A stretch of DNA of 64,000 nucleotides, from NCBI GenBank assembly GCA_948474755.1, contig CAOLHI010001288.1, positions 186,001 to 250,000 of the forward strand, written 5' to 3'. Below, one piece after another: positions 1-10,610 of this stretch. Numbering within the stretch: position 1 is the stretch's first letter; the number at the start of each line of letters is the position of its first letter. The stretch comes from Ctenosaura bakeri (lineage: Eukaryota > Chordata > Lepidosauria > Squamata > Iguanidae). The notes beneath the pieces were generated by a model, which saw only the letters and a list, made by a program, of their open reading frames with translations, was not told the DNA's origin and did no database searches. The position numbers were made by a program, and so were the translations under genes.

Positions 1-1330
1 TTTACTCATTAGCTTAGCTTTTCTGGATTTTCTTCTGTAATTTGTTTTATATAATTGCTTCTAGGTGTTCCTCTTGATCTTCTTTTTTGACATTTCTACT
101 TTAAATATATCTTCAACTAGACTTTCCCACCTACATCTTCAAATGTGCCTTTTTAACCTCTGGCTTTTCTTTCATGCACTTTAAACTTCTACCCTCTAAC
201 CATCTAGTGTCTACCTTTTGCTGTATCCTGCATGCAAACAACCAAACAGCTGGAGTTTGACTTATCTGCACCAGGCTGAGCCAACAGGACTTCTGCCTTA
301 AAGGGTGTGATGAAGAGAGCTTTTCAGTATCCTGCACTAAAGGTGATGGAGAAAATGCACAAAGCCTGCTGGAAATACCTTTCCTGGAGACATGATGTGT
401 AGACAATACTCCAAATAAAAACAGATTTCCCACTTGGGTGCTGTTTATTTCTCCAGTGTGGTTTCCTCTCTGAAGAAGTCAGGTGAGCATGGCTTAAGCA
501 AAATTAGAGAAAAGAAGAGAGGGACACCAGCAGTTCAAAGAAATGATCTCATTTTAGCTCATCTGTCCCTGCCGGTCTGTCACTGTGCATTTCTCATATT
601 ATTTCATAATAAATTGTGGGATTGTCTAAGAAGTATGTCACTACATTTTTTTTTCAACATCTCCAAGCACAGCTGGGAAAGATCACTTTTTAAAATTTTG
701 TAGCACCATTGCCAGTCATCATAAATAACACTGAGCAAGATGGTGCAATGGCTTCTTTCAGCATCATGCCTTCACCTAGAATGTGCTATAGTCTATAGGC
801 TTTACCCTCATGAAATAATGCCTTAAATGGAGAACTGGTTTTAATGAGATAATGGCAACTCTGTTAAGTTCCCAGCACCAACTACAACAAAAGCATCTCA
901 AAAGATGATTGAATTCAGATGTTTACAATATCCTTATGAAAAGCATTTCCCTGGTGAATGCCCATTCCATCCTAAAAGGCCAAATTCAAAGGGGATCTAT
1001 GAACACAGTGGATTGTCCAGGAATGGAGATTTAAGGAACATGCCATATGAAAACTCCAGAATAGTCAGTATGGACAGATCTCATTTTTCAGTCCAATCCT
1101 TTGTAGAACTGCATTCCTAATATAAGCAGTGTGAAGGCTATCCTATCTCGTGTAATATCAAAAGGGGTGGGAAGGGGCAGAACAATTTAGGAAGTGGAAA
1201 CCACTAGTATACAAGTATGTAGTTTTACCCCAGAGGCGCATATTCCTGCTGAGATGTTGTCTTGACCTTTGGACACTGGTATCAACTGGTTCACAATTTT
1301 ACTCCAAACACACATATTCCTAGTATCCTA
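1..1330. other. intergenic, nothing recognised
   Basis: AT-rich sequence with no open frame resembling a known protein. I saw no clear repeat end, RNA gene or OR homology on either strand. Short open frames here are chance frames. Confidence 0.5.
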
Positions 1331-1747
1331 GGACATTTCTGCATGGTGTGGCTGTCTCGCATTGGGGACATGATGGTAGTGGTCCGTGGGTCATGCTTTC
1401 ACACAGTGTCACCATGGTCCCGTGGCCATCATGTCCCCATGTATTGCAATCTTGGGATATTGGCTTAAGGGAAAAAAATCCATTATGCACCCACAATTGC
1501 ACAATGCTCCAATCACCCCTGGTCATGCAGAAGGGGCGGAAGTGCAATCATACACTTCCTTCTCCACTGCAGCATGAGAAGAGGGCTGGCTGCCGTACGG
1601 AAGGAAGGAGTGTGTCCCCCGTGCTCCCTTCCCAGGCAGCCAGCTGGGTGTGGAGGGGAACTCCGAGGACACGTTCCCATCCCGGCAGAGGTGCTCCCGG
1701 GATTGTGATGGGACAATGTGGGTGGCTGTCATTGTGTGGAAATAATG
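1331..1747. mobile_element. GC-rich inverted-repeat element (non-autonomous DNA transposon)
   Basis: A GC-rich island in AT-rich DNA. The left edge starts GGACATTTCTGCA and the right edge ends GTGTGGAAATAATGT, roughly reverse complements of each other. An internal palindrome is built around GGGGACATGATGG near 1365 and its complement near 1430. Its texture resembles the elements at 41209-41640 and 56435-56837. No transposase is present. The exact ends and superfamily are uncertain. Confidence 0.4.
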
Positions 1748-2460
1748 TAAGTCTCATCATTTTTGTCCATTTAAGGCAGCACCCAGAGATAATCAATTGA
1801 AAAGTACCCACTTCTTGAACTAGACTCATTCAGTGTGGGCTATAGTTTTAGACCTAAGAGTTGATCAGCATCTGATTTCAGGGAAAACTGCTGGGAAAAG
1901 CATGGTGCCTCCTAAAAGATCCACACTGAATGGCCCTGATGGTTCTCTGAGCAAAGCTTTTCTCTGCAACTGACATTATGTATGTTGGTCTCCTAAATCG
2001 TAACTCAGGAATCATCCTAGAATCAGCTCTGAACCTGGCAACTCAGGTTTTTGTGGGGTAATCAAGACTCATGCAGTGGCTACATCTGTTCACAAATATA
2101 TCTGATTGAACTACATTGAACTATGCCTAAGGTTGCATTCTGTTACTGTAATGCACATTATCTGAGGTAGGGATATAAAGCATCACAAGAAAGGTGACAC
2201 AATTACTGTAGGTCCCCCCCCCCGCCACTGGAACTCCCTTTTAGAGAGAGGCAAGATTGGTCTTCTTGAAGGGTTACATCCTTCAGTGCACTTTTAAAAT
2301 GTTTTGATAGGCCTTTGGGATTTTCCTTTTTATGTAGAGGCTTTTAATAATATGCTGCATTCTCTATATTTGTTCCTTTTTAATGAGTACACTTTTTAAA
2401 TTGCTTTTAAGTTATTTTTTTTATCCTGTTGATAATTCAATCTAACTTTTTCATGTTACA
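1748..2460. other. intergenic, nothing recognised
   Basis: No coding potential or recognised repeat. A short run of C lies near 2215. The homology shared with the OR3 unit begins only after about 2455. Confidence 0.4.
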
Positions 2461-2690
2461 ACCTGAAGCCTTTGGCCCCCAAGCTGGATCTCCACCCATC
2501 TCAGTGAAATGCAGTACATTGTTATCCGGCAATTAGTGTTCAATACATTCTTATAAGCAGTAATTAGCATTTGTTACAGTGTGACTACAAAGTGATCTGT
2601 CTCTAAAGCCTAGCTGAACCGAAAGGCAAAATACTTTCATGGTAGGGCGGAGTCCTTGACAGTTATTCAGTCATACAATCAAAACAGGAT
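2461..2690 (-). mobile_element. fragment homologous to the solo LTR in OR3 unit
   Basis: This stretch matches about 18200-18407 in unit 3, which is one half of a TG..CA element there. Shared words include ACCTGAAGCCTTTGG and GACTACAAAGT. The other half is absent here and is replaced by unrelated sequence. It is an old, truncated copy of the same insertion, carried along by the unit duplication. It has no coding content. Confidence 0.4.
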
Positions 2691-2863
2691 CATATACAAA
2701 TAATGTGCAGAAAAAAACCTCCTACAGGCTTCATTCCTACCCTACTTTCATTTTTTAGTCCATCTATAGAAGTTCTTCTACATAACTGTGTACATTCAGG
2801 TGATAATGGTAAACTGTGAAAGGCCTACTCTGCTGTTTCAGACAATGGGCGGATGTATTCTAA

Positions 2864-3009
2864 GGCCATTTCCACACTAGCCAGTTATAGTGCTATTATT
2901 CCATTTTCAACGTCCTATGGAATCCTGGGGTTTGTAGTTTAGGGAGGGGCCTCAATAGGATGTTGAAAATGGAATAATAGCATTATAATTGGCTAGTGCA
3001 GAAATGGCC
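2864..3009. mobile_element. palindromic MITE copy A, TAA target duplication
   Basis: Terminal inverted repeats run almost the full length, starting GGCCATTTCC and ending GAAATGGCC, with a short spacer. It is flanked by TAA on both sides (2861-2863 and 3010-3012). The same site in units 2, 3 and 4 (near 10960, 18617 and 31717) has no insert and a single TAA or its equivalent. A 3-bp TAA duplication fits the PIF/Harbinger superfamily; this assignment is inferred. This copy lacks the central part present in copies B-F. Confidence 0.75.
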
Positions 3010-3734
3010 TAAATCACAAATAATCCCAGAGTAAAAAAGTAAATTGAGCTAATTTTCAAAGGGATTCATGCCACTGTTCTGTATCTCATAGGAATTTCTT
3101 CCTGGTGTATTTGTCCTAGCAATTATTTCTGTACGCATTAGTAATATAATAAATCTCTTCAGAGGTACATAACTTTATAAAAGCTTTTACAGGTTCATAT
3201 ACATTAGAGAGCACTGTTTATGAGAATGGGTGTTTGCTTCCTGGAACATGGAGCAGCAATCATTTCAGAATGGTACATTTCCACTCTAAAATGTCCAACT
3301 TTCAATGTGGCTATGAAATTGGGGGGGGGATGAAAAAGAGGAGTAAGACAAATCTAATGGCAATGTACTTTATTTTATAAAAAGTATGTCACTGAAATTC
3401 AGGAGAACAATAGATGTAAAACATAACTCAAAAATAGTAAAGATAAATAATTTTAAAGAATATTGTAGCAACTCATGAGTCAGGAATCCCTGTCAGAGTT
3501 GTTGGTAAGCTGTCAGACTGTCTCTGAGTTTCTAAATTCCATCATGTGTGATCCGATGAGTGGAATGATCAGTCGATCTGAACTGCACACTCAGTGTGAG
3601 TGTTAAGTGACAGTATTAACAACTAGAAACTTTTTTTTTGAAAAGCGCTTAGCCAAAAATATGAACAGTTCAACATATTATCTTTATTTATGCCTTTCTT
3701 TCAGTCCTTAGCTTGTTTGTGCTTCAACACATGT

Positions 3735-4050
3735 TCAAGAGAGAAGTTATGGAATGGCCTGCCGGAGTAGACCTGGCACATTACCAGTCTTGACTGCTTT
3801 AAAAAAGACTGTTCTCTTCCGACAGGCCTTCCCAGACTAGTGTTCCACCGCCTCTCATCAACTGTCCTCTTGTTTTTAATTTTGTTTTTAATTTGTTAAT
3901 AGTTAATGTGTTTTAGGGGGTTAGAAGGGTTGGTGGGTGGGGAGGATGGACTACATCTTAATGTTTTTAATGTATTTTATATATTGCTGTAATGTCGCCT
4001 CGATCCATTGGGAGAGGCGGGGTAAAAATAAATGTTATTATTATTATTAA
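3735..4050 (+). mobile_element. LINE 3' end (CR1/L2-like) with ATT tail
   Basis: The segment holds a degraded reading of a LINE terminal region (GGAATGGCCTGCCGGAG onward, then CTTCCGACAGGCCTTCCC). It ends with the typical tail GGGAGAGGCGGGGTAAAAATAAAT followed by an ATT microsatellite. This matches the general form of non-LTR retrotransposon 3' tails common in squamates. It is 5' truncated. The clade assignment is from memory of the tail style. Confidence 0.5.
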
Positions 4051-4569
4051 TTATTAACTAATAAGCTATACGGTCATCATTAACACAGGTGTACAGGTGT
4101 GAACTTTCAACATTTGTAATATGTTTTCTTCTTTGAGTAGATTTCAGAAGGATCCTTACATGGTCCAGAGCAACATGAAGAAATGGCAGGATCTCAGTTA
4201 GATCTCTCATTTAAAAAAATAAAAAACTTACACTTTTCCCCTTCTTTAGGAAGGAATTTGTACATTTTGACAAAGTCTTCCCAAAATTAAAATAAACCAA
4301 ATCCTTAACAATATGTACTAGTCAAATCTTCATTACAGTTACTCACAAAATGCACAAAAAGTTATGAGATCTTTTTCACCAAAATACAAACAATATCTGA
4401 AGACACCCAGAGAGTTTGCTAATCTCTTCCAGCAGGGAGAAAACTATTGAATTCTTTCATTCTAATGTGTAAGAATGAAATAAACAAAAAAATTACAACT
4501 CTAGCCTCTGTACCACTCTACTTTAAGTATTTTTAGCTCTCAGAATTACATTTGGAAATTATTGGATGG

Positions 4570-4594
4570 CCAATGAAAATGTAGCTTATAAATA
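4570..4594 (+). promoter_or_regulatory. putative OR1 core promoter: CCAAT box and TATA box
   Basis: CCAAT lies at 4570-4574 and TATAAATA at 4587-4594, 450 bp before the ATG. The same pair, in the same order and nearly the same spacing, occurs before OR2 and OR3. OR4 lacks it. The conservation in paralogues supports function, but transcription from here is inferred. Confidence 0.45.
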
Positions 4595-5021
4595 AAATAT
4601 GGTGGCTACACTCTCTCTCAAAATAATTGGCACTCAACCACACTGGCCTAGCTGAAACAATGAATGAGGTTTTTCAAAGGGTATGTTCCATAATAATTTA
4701 CCAAAGTACCAACGTTTTTCACACCTGCAATGAGAATTTGAGGTTTTCCTTTTAATGAATGTGAAAGAAAGCAAAACAGACAGATTCTTTTACTCAGTTA
4801 GAGGTTTCTTAGTGTGCAACTTTTAGAACTCTTCAGTTTTAATCTCTGTGCATTGCACCATCTTACTGATGAATTGGAGTGTCCATCTCTATCTCACCTT
4901 CTCCTCCAACCCATTTTTAAGCACTTACATTTGGCAGACAGGTATGGTGTGCTCCTGTTCATGCTGGGAATAAATATGTTTACTGAATTTGATCAACACA
5001 AGTGAGCAGAATTCCACATTC

Positions 5022-5036
5022 TTCATTTCTTCAGAT
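5022..5036 (+). promoter_or_regulatory. 3' splice acceptor before OR1 start
   Basis: A pyrimidine-rich run ending TTCATTTCTTCAG at 5034 is followed two bases later by the ATG. OR2, OR3 and OR4 have the same arrangement, and OR5-OR8 have their own versions. It would join a non-coding leader exon to the intronless coding exon, as is usual for OR genes. This decides the start at 5037. Confidence 0.6.
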
Positions 5037-5987
5037 ATGGACAACAAGAAAGAAATCAACCAGACCTCTTTGCCTGAAGAATTTATCTTGATGGGGCTTA
5101 CCAACCACATGATGACAAAAATGGTACTTTTTCCTATATTTCTCTTGATATATTCAGCAGCCATTATTGGCAACCTGGTAATTCTTGCTCTGGTCAAAGC
5201 AGATGCTCACCTCCACACACCCATGTATTTCTTCCTTTCCAACTTCTCCATCTTGGAGCTGTGCTATACTTCAACAGTGGTGCCCCAGATGCTGTTTCAT
5301 TTGCTGTCTGAAAAAAGGGTCATCTCATTAATCCGTTGTGTCATGCAACTATATCTCTTCCTTTCATTTGGGATTACAGAGTGTTTTCTTCTCACAGTCA
5401 TGTCATATGACCGTTATGTTGCTATTTGCCTTCCATTGCACTATACCCTTCTGATAACCAAGCAGGCATGCATTTTCTTGGCAACTGCTTCTTGGGCTGG
5501 GGGCTTATTTTTGTCTGCTGTCAACACTGCATTAATGTTGAAATTATCTTTTCATGGACACAAGAAGATAGATCATTTTCTTTGTGAAATGCCAGCTATG
5601 GTGAGAATTGCTTATGGAGAAATACACAAGATGAAGATGAGTATGTCCATTACCTGTGTGTTCACATTGATTTTACCTCTTTTGGTAATACTTGTTTCTT
5701 ATTTTCAAATTCTTCATACCATCCTTGGCAAACATGGTAACACGGGGAAGCATAAAGCTATCTCGACTTGCTCATCACACTTGACTGTGGTCATACTCTT
5801 TTTTGGATCAGTCATTTCAATATATTTGGGATCAATATCAAGCACTTCACAGCAACATACCAAACTGGTCTCTGTGTTTTACATAGTGGTTACTCCTGCT
5901 CTAAACCCTCTCATATACAGTCTACGGAATAAGGAGGTGATGAAAGCACTGAAGAAAGTGATGAACAAAGACACAGACATGAACTAA
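5037..5987 (+). CDS. olfactory receptor OR1 (class II, family 2/13-like)
   Basis: A 316-residue seven-transmembrane odorant receptor of the rhodopsin class, expected in the membrane of olfactory neuron cilia and coupled to G(olf). OR signatures are in order: N-glycosylation site NQT at residues 8-10, GN at 45-46 in TM1, LHTPMYF at 59-65, C101 before TM3, MSYDRYVAIC at 122-131, C183 in extracellular loop 2, KAISTCSSHL at 240-249, and PALNPLIYSLRN at 287-298 in TM7. The length is typical for the family. The first in-frame ATG is 5037; the frame stays open upstream to a TTG at 4989, but a splice acceptor ends at 5034. OR2, OR3 and OR4 are its closest relatives (about 85% identical to OR2 by eye). 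The ligand is unknown. The family number is inferred from motif style. Confidence 0.93.
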   Translation: MDNKKEINQTSLPEEFILMGLTNHMMTKMVLFPIFLLIYSAAIIGNLVILALVKADAHLHTPMYFFLSNFSILELCYTSTVVPQMLFHLLSEKRVISLIRCVMQLYLFLSFGITECFLLTVMSYDRYVAICLPLHYTLLITKQACIFLATASWAGGLFLSAVNTALMLKLSFHGHKKIDHFLCEMPAMVRIAYGEIHKMKMSMSITCVFTLILPLLVILVSYFQILHTILGKHGNTGKHKAISTCSSHLTVVILFFGSVISIYLGSISSTSQQHTKLVSVFYIVVTPALNPLIYSLRNKEVMKALKKVMNKDTDMN

Positions 5988-6052
5988 TCCTGTTGAAATG
6001 TGAATAGAGGTTTCTCTGTGTCTCTCAGATGGATCAGCTTTGTATGTAGAAC

Positions 6053-6058
6053 AATAAA
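6053..6058 (+). terminator. polyadenylation signal AATAAA of OR1
   Basis: AATAAA lies 66 bases after the stop codon, inside a block conserved in the 3' flank of OR1-OR4. OR3 and OR4 keep the hexamer and OR2 has AATAGA. Confidence 0.55.
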
Positions 6059-7500
6059 TCTCTTTATTCTTATTGGATATGTCTGGAGTTTTTAGGTTAT
6101 CTTTCTCTGATGTATAAAAGTCAGCCATGTATAAATTATTTAATTAAGAACATGTGAAAATATTGCAGTGTTTCAGTAGTAGATTTTCCAGTATTTAATC
6201 TGAAATAAATGAAAATGATACAGAGCCAGTCATTTTCAACCTACCTTACTTCATAGGGTTCCTATAAAGAGATAGCGGAGAGGAGCTTCATGTATGCCAT
6301 GAGCTCTCTGAAGGAAAGGTGAGATGTAAATGTAGTAATTACTTATTTTATGTTAGGAACCCTGAAACTGTTTGTAGTAAAGCTCAAACAGAAGTCAAAG
6401 GGAGTTGGCTTTGGGTTGCATATTAAAATGTATACACGGATAAAGGGGAGTGTAAATGTCTAAAATAACATTCAATATTGTAGCATCATTTTCTGTATGT
6501 TGTGCAGCAAACACCAGAAACAGCAGCTTTCTCCAGTTTTCTGCTCTTGATCTCAATAAATTCCACAAACAGAATTTCTCTCCCTACTTTTTTGTCATGA
6601 CAACTTTTGGAATTTTTCATTACAGTACATTCCCATTCCATTTTTATCAAAGTACTGACTTCCTATAGGTCAGGAAAATGTGTATAAGTTTTAAGACAGT
6701 TTTGATATGTAGATCTGATGTTGAAATTCTGCAGAATGACAGTGGAAGGAAGTTAGATAGCATACAGCAATACACCATAGGACAATTGACCCATTATTAG
6801 TGGAATGTCCATGCTTGCTGGTTAATCATGGCCTTCCAAGAGACTTCTAGCTAGGCTAAATGATCAAATTATAAATCAAACAAATTAGAACTGTAAGAAA
6901 ATTTTTGCGGTCTATCTTCTTTCCCTTGTAACAGAATTACTCCGTTGATTTTAAAACCATTAACCAAATCTTCCAAGAAGAGGAACTCAATTCTTAAGAA
7001 GCTACTATATACTATTTGATCACCATACATACTATTTTTCATTTTTTAAAAAAATTCCGGATAACATATTATATTCCAGGATTCCTTTGAGCTGTGATCC
7101 TGCATGGTTCAGTGTAGCATAGTTGTTCTACATGTGGATCTACACTAAGCTGAGCCATTTACTTCCATTCCCCATCCCCTGTCTATTATATACCTGGTGA
7201 AGCCCTCCCATCCATGCTCATTCCTGCCTAAGGGAGAGTAGGGGACTGTAGAATGATCTGGCTGTTATCTGAGGTCATCAGCCTCTTAGGCCTGTTAGGG
7301 TCCCCTGGAGTCTAAGCAGCAGATGTCTTCATTTCATGTCTGGCTTTGGGGACATAGCCAGATACTTCTGCAAACCTCTCCCTGCTCCAGTCATAAATGG
7401 CTGTGGGTAGAGAGTCTCTGCAGCTTTATGGTAGCTCAGGGTGGAAGCTTTGGTTACTGCAAAGGAGGAAGGTAACTGCAACCTCTGCTGGCTAAGTTAG

Positions 7501-7795
7501 CTATTCAAATTTCCATAGAGCATCAGCACTTCTCCACAGCACGGTTCCCAGCTTTGGCTGGAGGGGCCCCATGACTAATCTGTCTCTCAGCTTCCTTCCT
7601 GAAAATATAGAAACCCCATAGACTTCCCTCAGACTCCATAAACACCAAAAAGATGTCAGCCCAGTTCTCCAGCTGCATGAGATGAGCCAGCCATTGGAAT
7701 ATGCTTCTTTGATGTGCAAGAAGAGTGCAGCATCTTCCTAGAAAAATGAAACCCCATGGCACTCCCCACAGAGGTTCCATTTTTTGTGGGGATAT
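7501..7795. other. intergenic, nothing recognised
   Basis: Homology with the OR3 unit ends near 7500. No gene or clear repeat is visible before the LTR at 7796. Confidence 0.4.
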
Positions 7796-8603
7796 TGTTA
7801 CTGGTCCGCATAGTCCTACGGTTTGATAGGCAAAATATGATGTAATTGGCAAAACATATTCATTACCTTTGATGTAAAACATGCCCCACACTCCACTGTG
7901 TGGCTATACTGTGTAAGAAGAAATGCCTGGTTGAAACTATATGCTGCTGTTTAGGACAGAAATCCCCTCTAGGTATAGCCAGGTCATATTCAGGAAATCA
8001 CGAGGTAACTCCGGAAACAATAGGCTGCAGCTTCTCCAACAATAACGACAGGGAAATTTCCCACCAAACAGCTGATGGTCTCAACTCCTTTTCTGATGAC
8101 CTGAAATTTGTCACATTATCTGCCACACTGTCTAGCAAATCCTAAGCTATCAGACAGTCATTAAGTTCTTTGTCAGCTAATGTTAAAGCCATCAACCAGT
8201 TGCAGACTCATTCTCCCCTCTGCAAACTCCATTGATTACTTGACCGGAAAATCATTAACACCTCTGCCCTCATGCCAGATATTGGGTAAAAGAAATCTAC
8301 ATTTTGACCAGTACTTCTCAATACATCGTTTGCTGGTCATCACACTGTCACTCTGATTTCTGATTGTGTACTGTGTTTAGGTGCACATCTAAGCTACATT
8401 GCTGTCCCACTGTTCCTCTGAACTGGTAATTATCATCAATCACACCCTTAAATCTCACTATCCAAAACTTTTCATCACTTTAATGTTAGGGTAGTCTTGC
8501 TTGAGTATGTGACTCTGTGGATCTTGCATGCATGTTATCAGTTCCCTAAATAAAACACATTTTAGTTCACCTTGAAATCTTCCTTGTGGAGACCCCATAT
8601 ACA
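7796..8603 (+). mobile_element. LTR of an LTR retroelement, copy 1
   Basis: One of three related sequences, all on the plus strand (others at 39829-40713 and 62343-63195). It starts TGTTACTGG and ends ACA. A polyadenylation-type AATAAAACACATT sits near 8549, about 55 bases before the end, so U3, R and U5 order is plausible. The homology continues past the LTR into a short leader beginning TTGGTGGAAA, so this is a 5' LTR rather than a solo LTR. No gag, pol or env frame follows. Whether it is an endogenous retrovirus or a Gypsy-type element cannot be told. Confidence 0.55.
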
Positions 8604-8730
8604 TTGGTGGAAATATCTTGTTAGGTTAACTCCTCTTGCAGGCCTCCTAATTTGAGCTAATAATTCCCCACCTTTGCAAGGAGGTACTGGTGTTGTGGGT
8701 GGACCCCTGAGTCACCCATGTTTTGGGGTA
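8604..8730 (+). mobile_element. truncated leader of LTR element copy 1
   Basis: Sequence after the LTR is shared with the copies at 40714-40850 and 63196-63330. Shared words include TTGGTGGAAA at the start, AATTTGAGCTAATAATT and GGTGGACCCCTGAGTCAC. The TGG near the start could be a primer-binding site. The element breaks off here with no coding region. Confidence 0.45.
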
Positions 8731-10600
8731 AAAGCTTGAAGAGGTCTTGCAGGGTGGAAAACTTGCTTGCCCCTCACTTCTTTCCTCTCCTTCTTGTCAG
8801 GTAGTGACCAGCAGCAGGGTGGAAGGAAAGTAGAGTGAGGATGATGAAAACTATGTCCTTCCATAGTTTCCCTCCTCCCTCCTCCCCACCTGACCCCAAA
8901 TGAAATGAGGAGGGGCTCAGTGACTTTCAGGGAGTCTATAACTTCTGCAGTCCTCTCTTGGTCCCTCCATACAGCATTGGGAAAGTAGTGGGGAGGCAAG
9001 CAAAGACTGAGGATGTTATAGACATCCACAAGCTGCTCTTTGACATTCCATTATGTCAGATGGAAGTGAAAGATTTGTGATCTGTGATATAGGCTACTTT
9101 TGCTGTTCATGGAAAGGCAAATGTTCTACTGGATTAAGATGAATTCCTGGACATGAGTGGGTTAGTTTTTGTTTTTATGTTATTATGTTTTTATGTGCCT
9201 GCACATCAATATCGACCTGTCATGATCCTTTCATAAGATTTTCCTGCTAATATTTATTCAGAGAAGGTTTGTCATTGTCCCCCTCTGAGGCTGTGTGTGT
9301 GTGATTTTTCTGTTTCACCACTGGAAGCCCATGATTTTGCATTAATATCATGAAAATTTTGCTTGAAATTCTGCACTCACTGTGATAATTGTATCAGAAA
9401 AGCTAAGCTACCAAAGGTAATGATGATGGCATGAACACGTGATGGCTTTTGGAAACAATGGTACAAAAAGTGCAATTGTCTTCTTTATTATTACTACAGA
9501 TTGGCTCCAAAAATAAAATGAGAAAAGAACAGATGTTGATAGTCACAGATTTAATTTCTAGAAAAGCATTCAGATATCTAAAGCTTTCTGGAGAAGCATT
9601 TAGGGTTTATAGGGCGTGGCAAAACAGGGTCCATGAGTTATGTGTGGTTCCTCACTCATTTCTGTTGTTTCACATCTGCCACTGCTGTCATATTCTGCAA
9701 TTTCAGAATTTTGTTCTTGCCAATTGATCATATAATGAGCTTCTCTGTGTGAACTAGAGCAGGAGTCCTTTGCTTCAGGAAGCATAATATCTTGGGCAAG
9801 ATCTGATCATATGAAAAGCCTTTGTCACACATGGAAAGTGTGATGGGAAAAGATACTGTGAAAAAGAAAGTGTCACTTTTGATGATACTTCTGCTTTAGT
9901 CAACAAAGATTCAGTTAGCCTCTATCTCAATTCTTTATTTGTTATTCTGATGTGCATTATCACAGGATTATGATCAAAGACAGACTTTGGGAGGATATTG
10001 ACTTTATAGATATTATCAGTCCAGGTTTTTGAAACCCAAGTTATATTTATCTTTGAATGAGATCTATGTCTATTAGAAAAAGAAAGTATAATCTTTCTCA
10101 TTTGGATGTTTAAGTCTCCATGTACCCCAAATCTGTAAATGATCCACCATTTCAAAAAACTCATTTGGTGACCAAACTTGAAACCTCTTAGCCTGCTCAA
10201 CAGAGGATCTATCAATTTGTGAAGACACCACTCCATTCCAGTCATAAGACATTTCAGTCAACATAGCATTCAGTTTTTGAACTATTGGTACATAAACCCC
10301 CAGCACCAAATTTTTTTCCTCATTGATAGTAATTTCAGCTCCTGCAAATCTATATTCATCATATACAACAATCAATTTTGGGGATAGCTTTGGTCTTACA
10401 TATGAAACCACTCCGTTCTTCTTAGATTGACCTGTAGAACAAATCCTTCATCTAGTCTTTTTTGTATTAACAGTTTTTGATCTTTCCTGTGACTATGAGG
10501 CTCATGCAAATAAATAGCATCCAAGTCCAATTTTTAAAAGTAATTATTTTTTTTCTTTTTCCGTGGTGTATTCACCCCATTATTTTCATAGGCAAAAATT
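8731..10600 (+). repeat. inter-unit duplicated block, copy B1
   Basis: Homologous to about 26583-30400 (B2) and 35116-37930 (B3). B1 lacks the first part of the block. Recognisable landmarks are the GTGACCAGCAGCA stretch (8805, also 27185), the SINE near 9190, and the GATGGCTTT..AACAATGG stretch near 9440. In B3 the block runs into the OR5 pseudogene. In B1 and B2 that place is taken by L1 sequence. Confidence 0.6.
9185..9345 (-). mobile_element. degraded tRNA-derived SINE (Sauria-like), minus strand
   Basis: It reads as the complement of a SINE middle and tail: a CACTGACTTATAGTGATCC-like start, then TTTCTTGGCAA-like, then CTCTGAGGCTG. The same insertion is present at 29060-29215 and 37200-37350, so it predates the block duplication. 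Confidence 0.5.
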
Positions 10601-10610
10601 TATAATCCAA
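9915..10610 (-). mobile_element. L1-type LINE fragment, endonuclease domain
   Basis: Minus-strand translation in shifting frames gives endonuclease-domain pieces of an L1-type ORF2. Near the domain start is LDLDAIYLHEPHSHRKDQKL, later KHPNEKDYTFF, and near the end a variant of the SDHNPV motif (FDHNPVIMHI). At least one frameshift separates the two main frames, so it is dead. A homologous, more deleted copy lies at 29795-30430. Confidence 0.75.

Larger units (their letters stand above)
2461..7500 (+). repeat. OR duplication unit 1 (carries OR1)
   Basis: This segment aligns by eye with 10600-14460, 17470-22740 and 31130-35110. Landmarks shared by all four are the stretch around TTCAAAGGGATTCATG about 2 kb upstream of the gene, the OR coding exon, and a 3' flank containing an ACATTCA..TATTG block about 450 bp after the stop. 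Homology with unit 3 extends further at both ends, to about 2461 and 7500, than with units 2 and 4. I infer tandem segmental duplication. The unit edges are approximate. Confidence 0.75.

Noticed and set aside
1348..1800. 150-codon open frame on the plus strand, with overlapping frames on the other strand
   Set aside because: It lies in a GC-rich inverted-repeat element where stops are rare. It has no domain, and several overlapping frames in both strands are equally open.
4925..5197. Minus-strand frames such as 4925-5197, 12649-12927, 20337-20576 and 33103-33375 that resemble one another
   Set aside because: They are antisense shadows of the conserved N-terminal region of OR1-OR4.
10073..10411. 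112-codon minus-strand frame, possibly a gene
   Set aside because: It is a piece of an L1 endonuclease domain and is frameshifted against the neighbouring frame.
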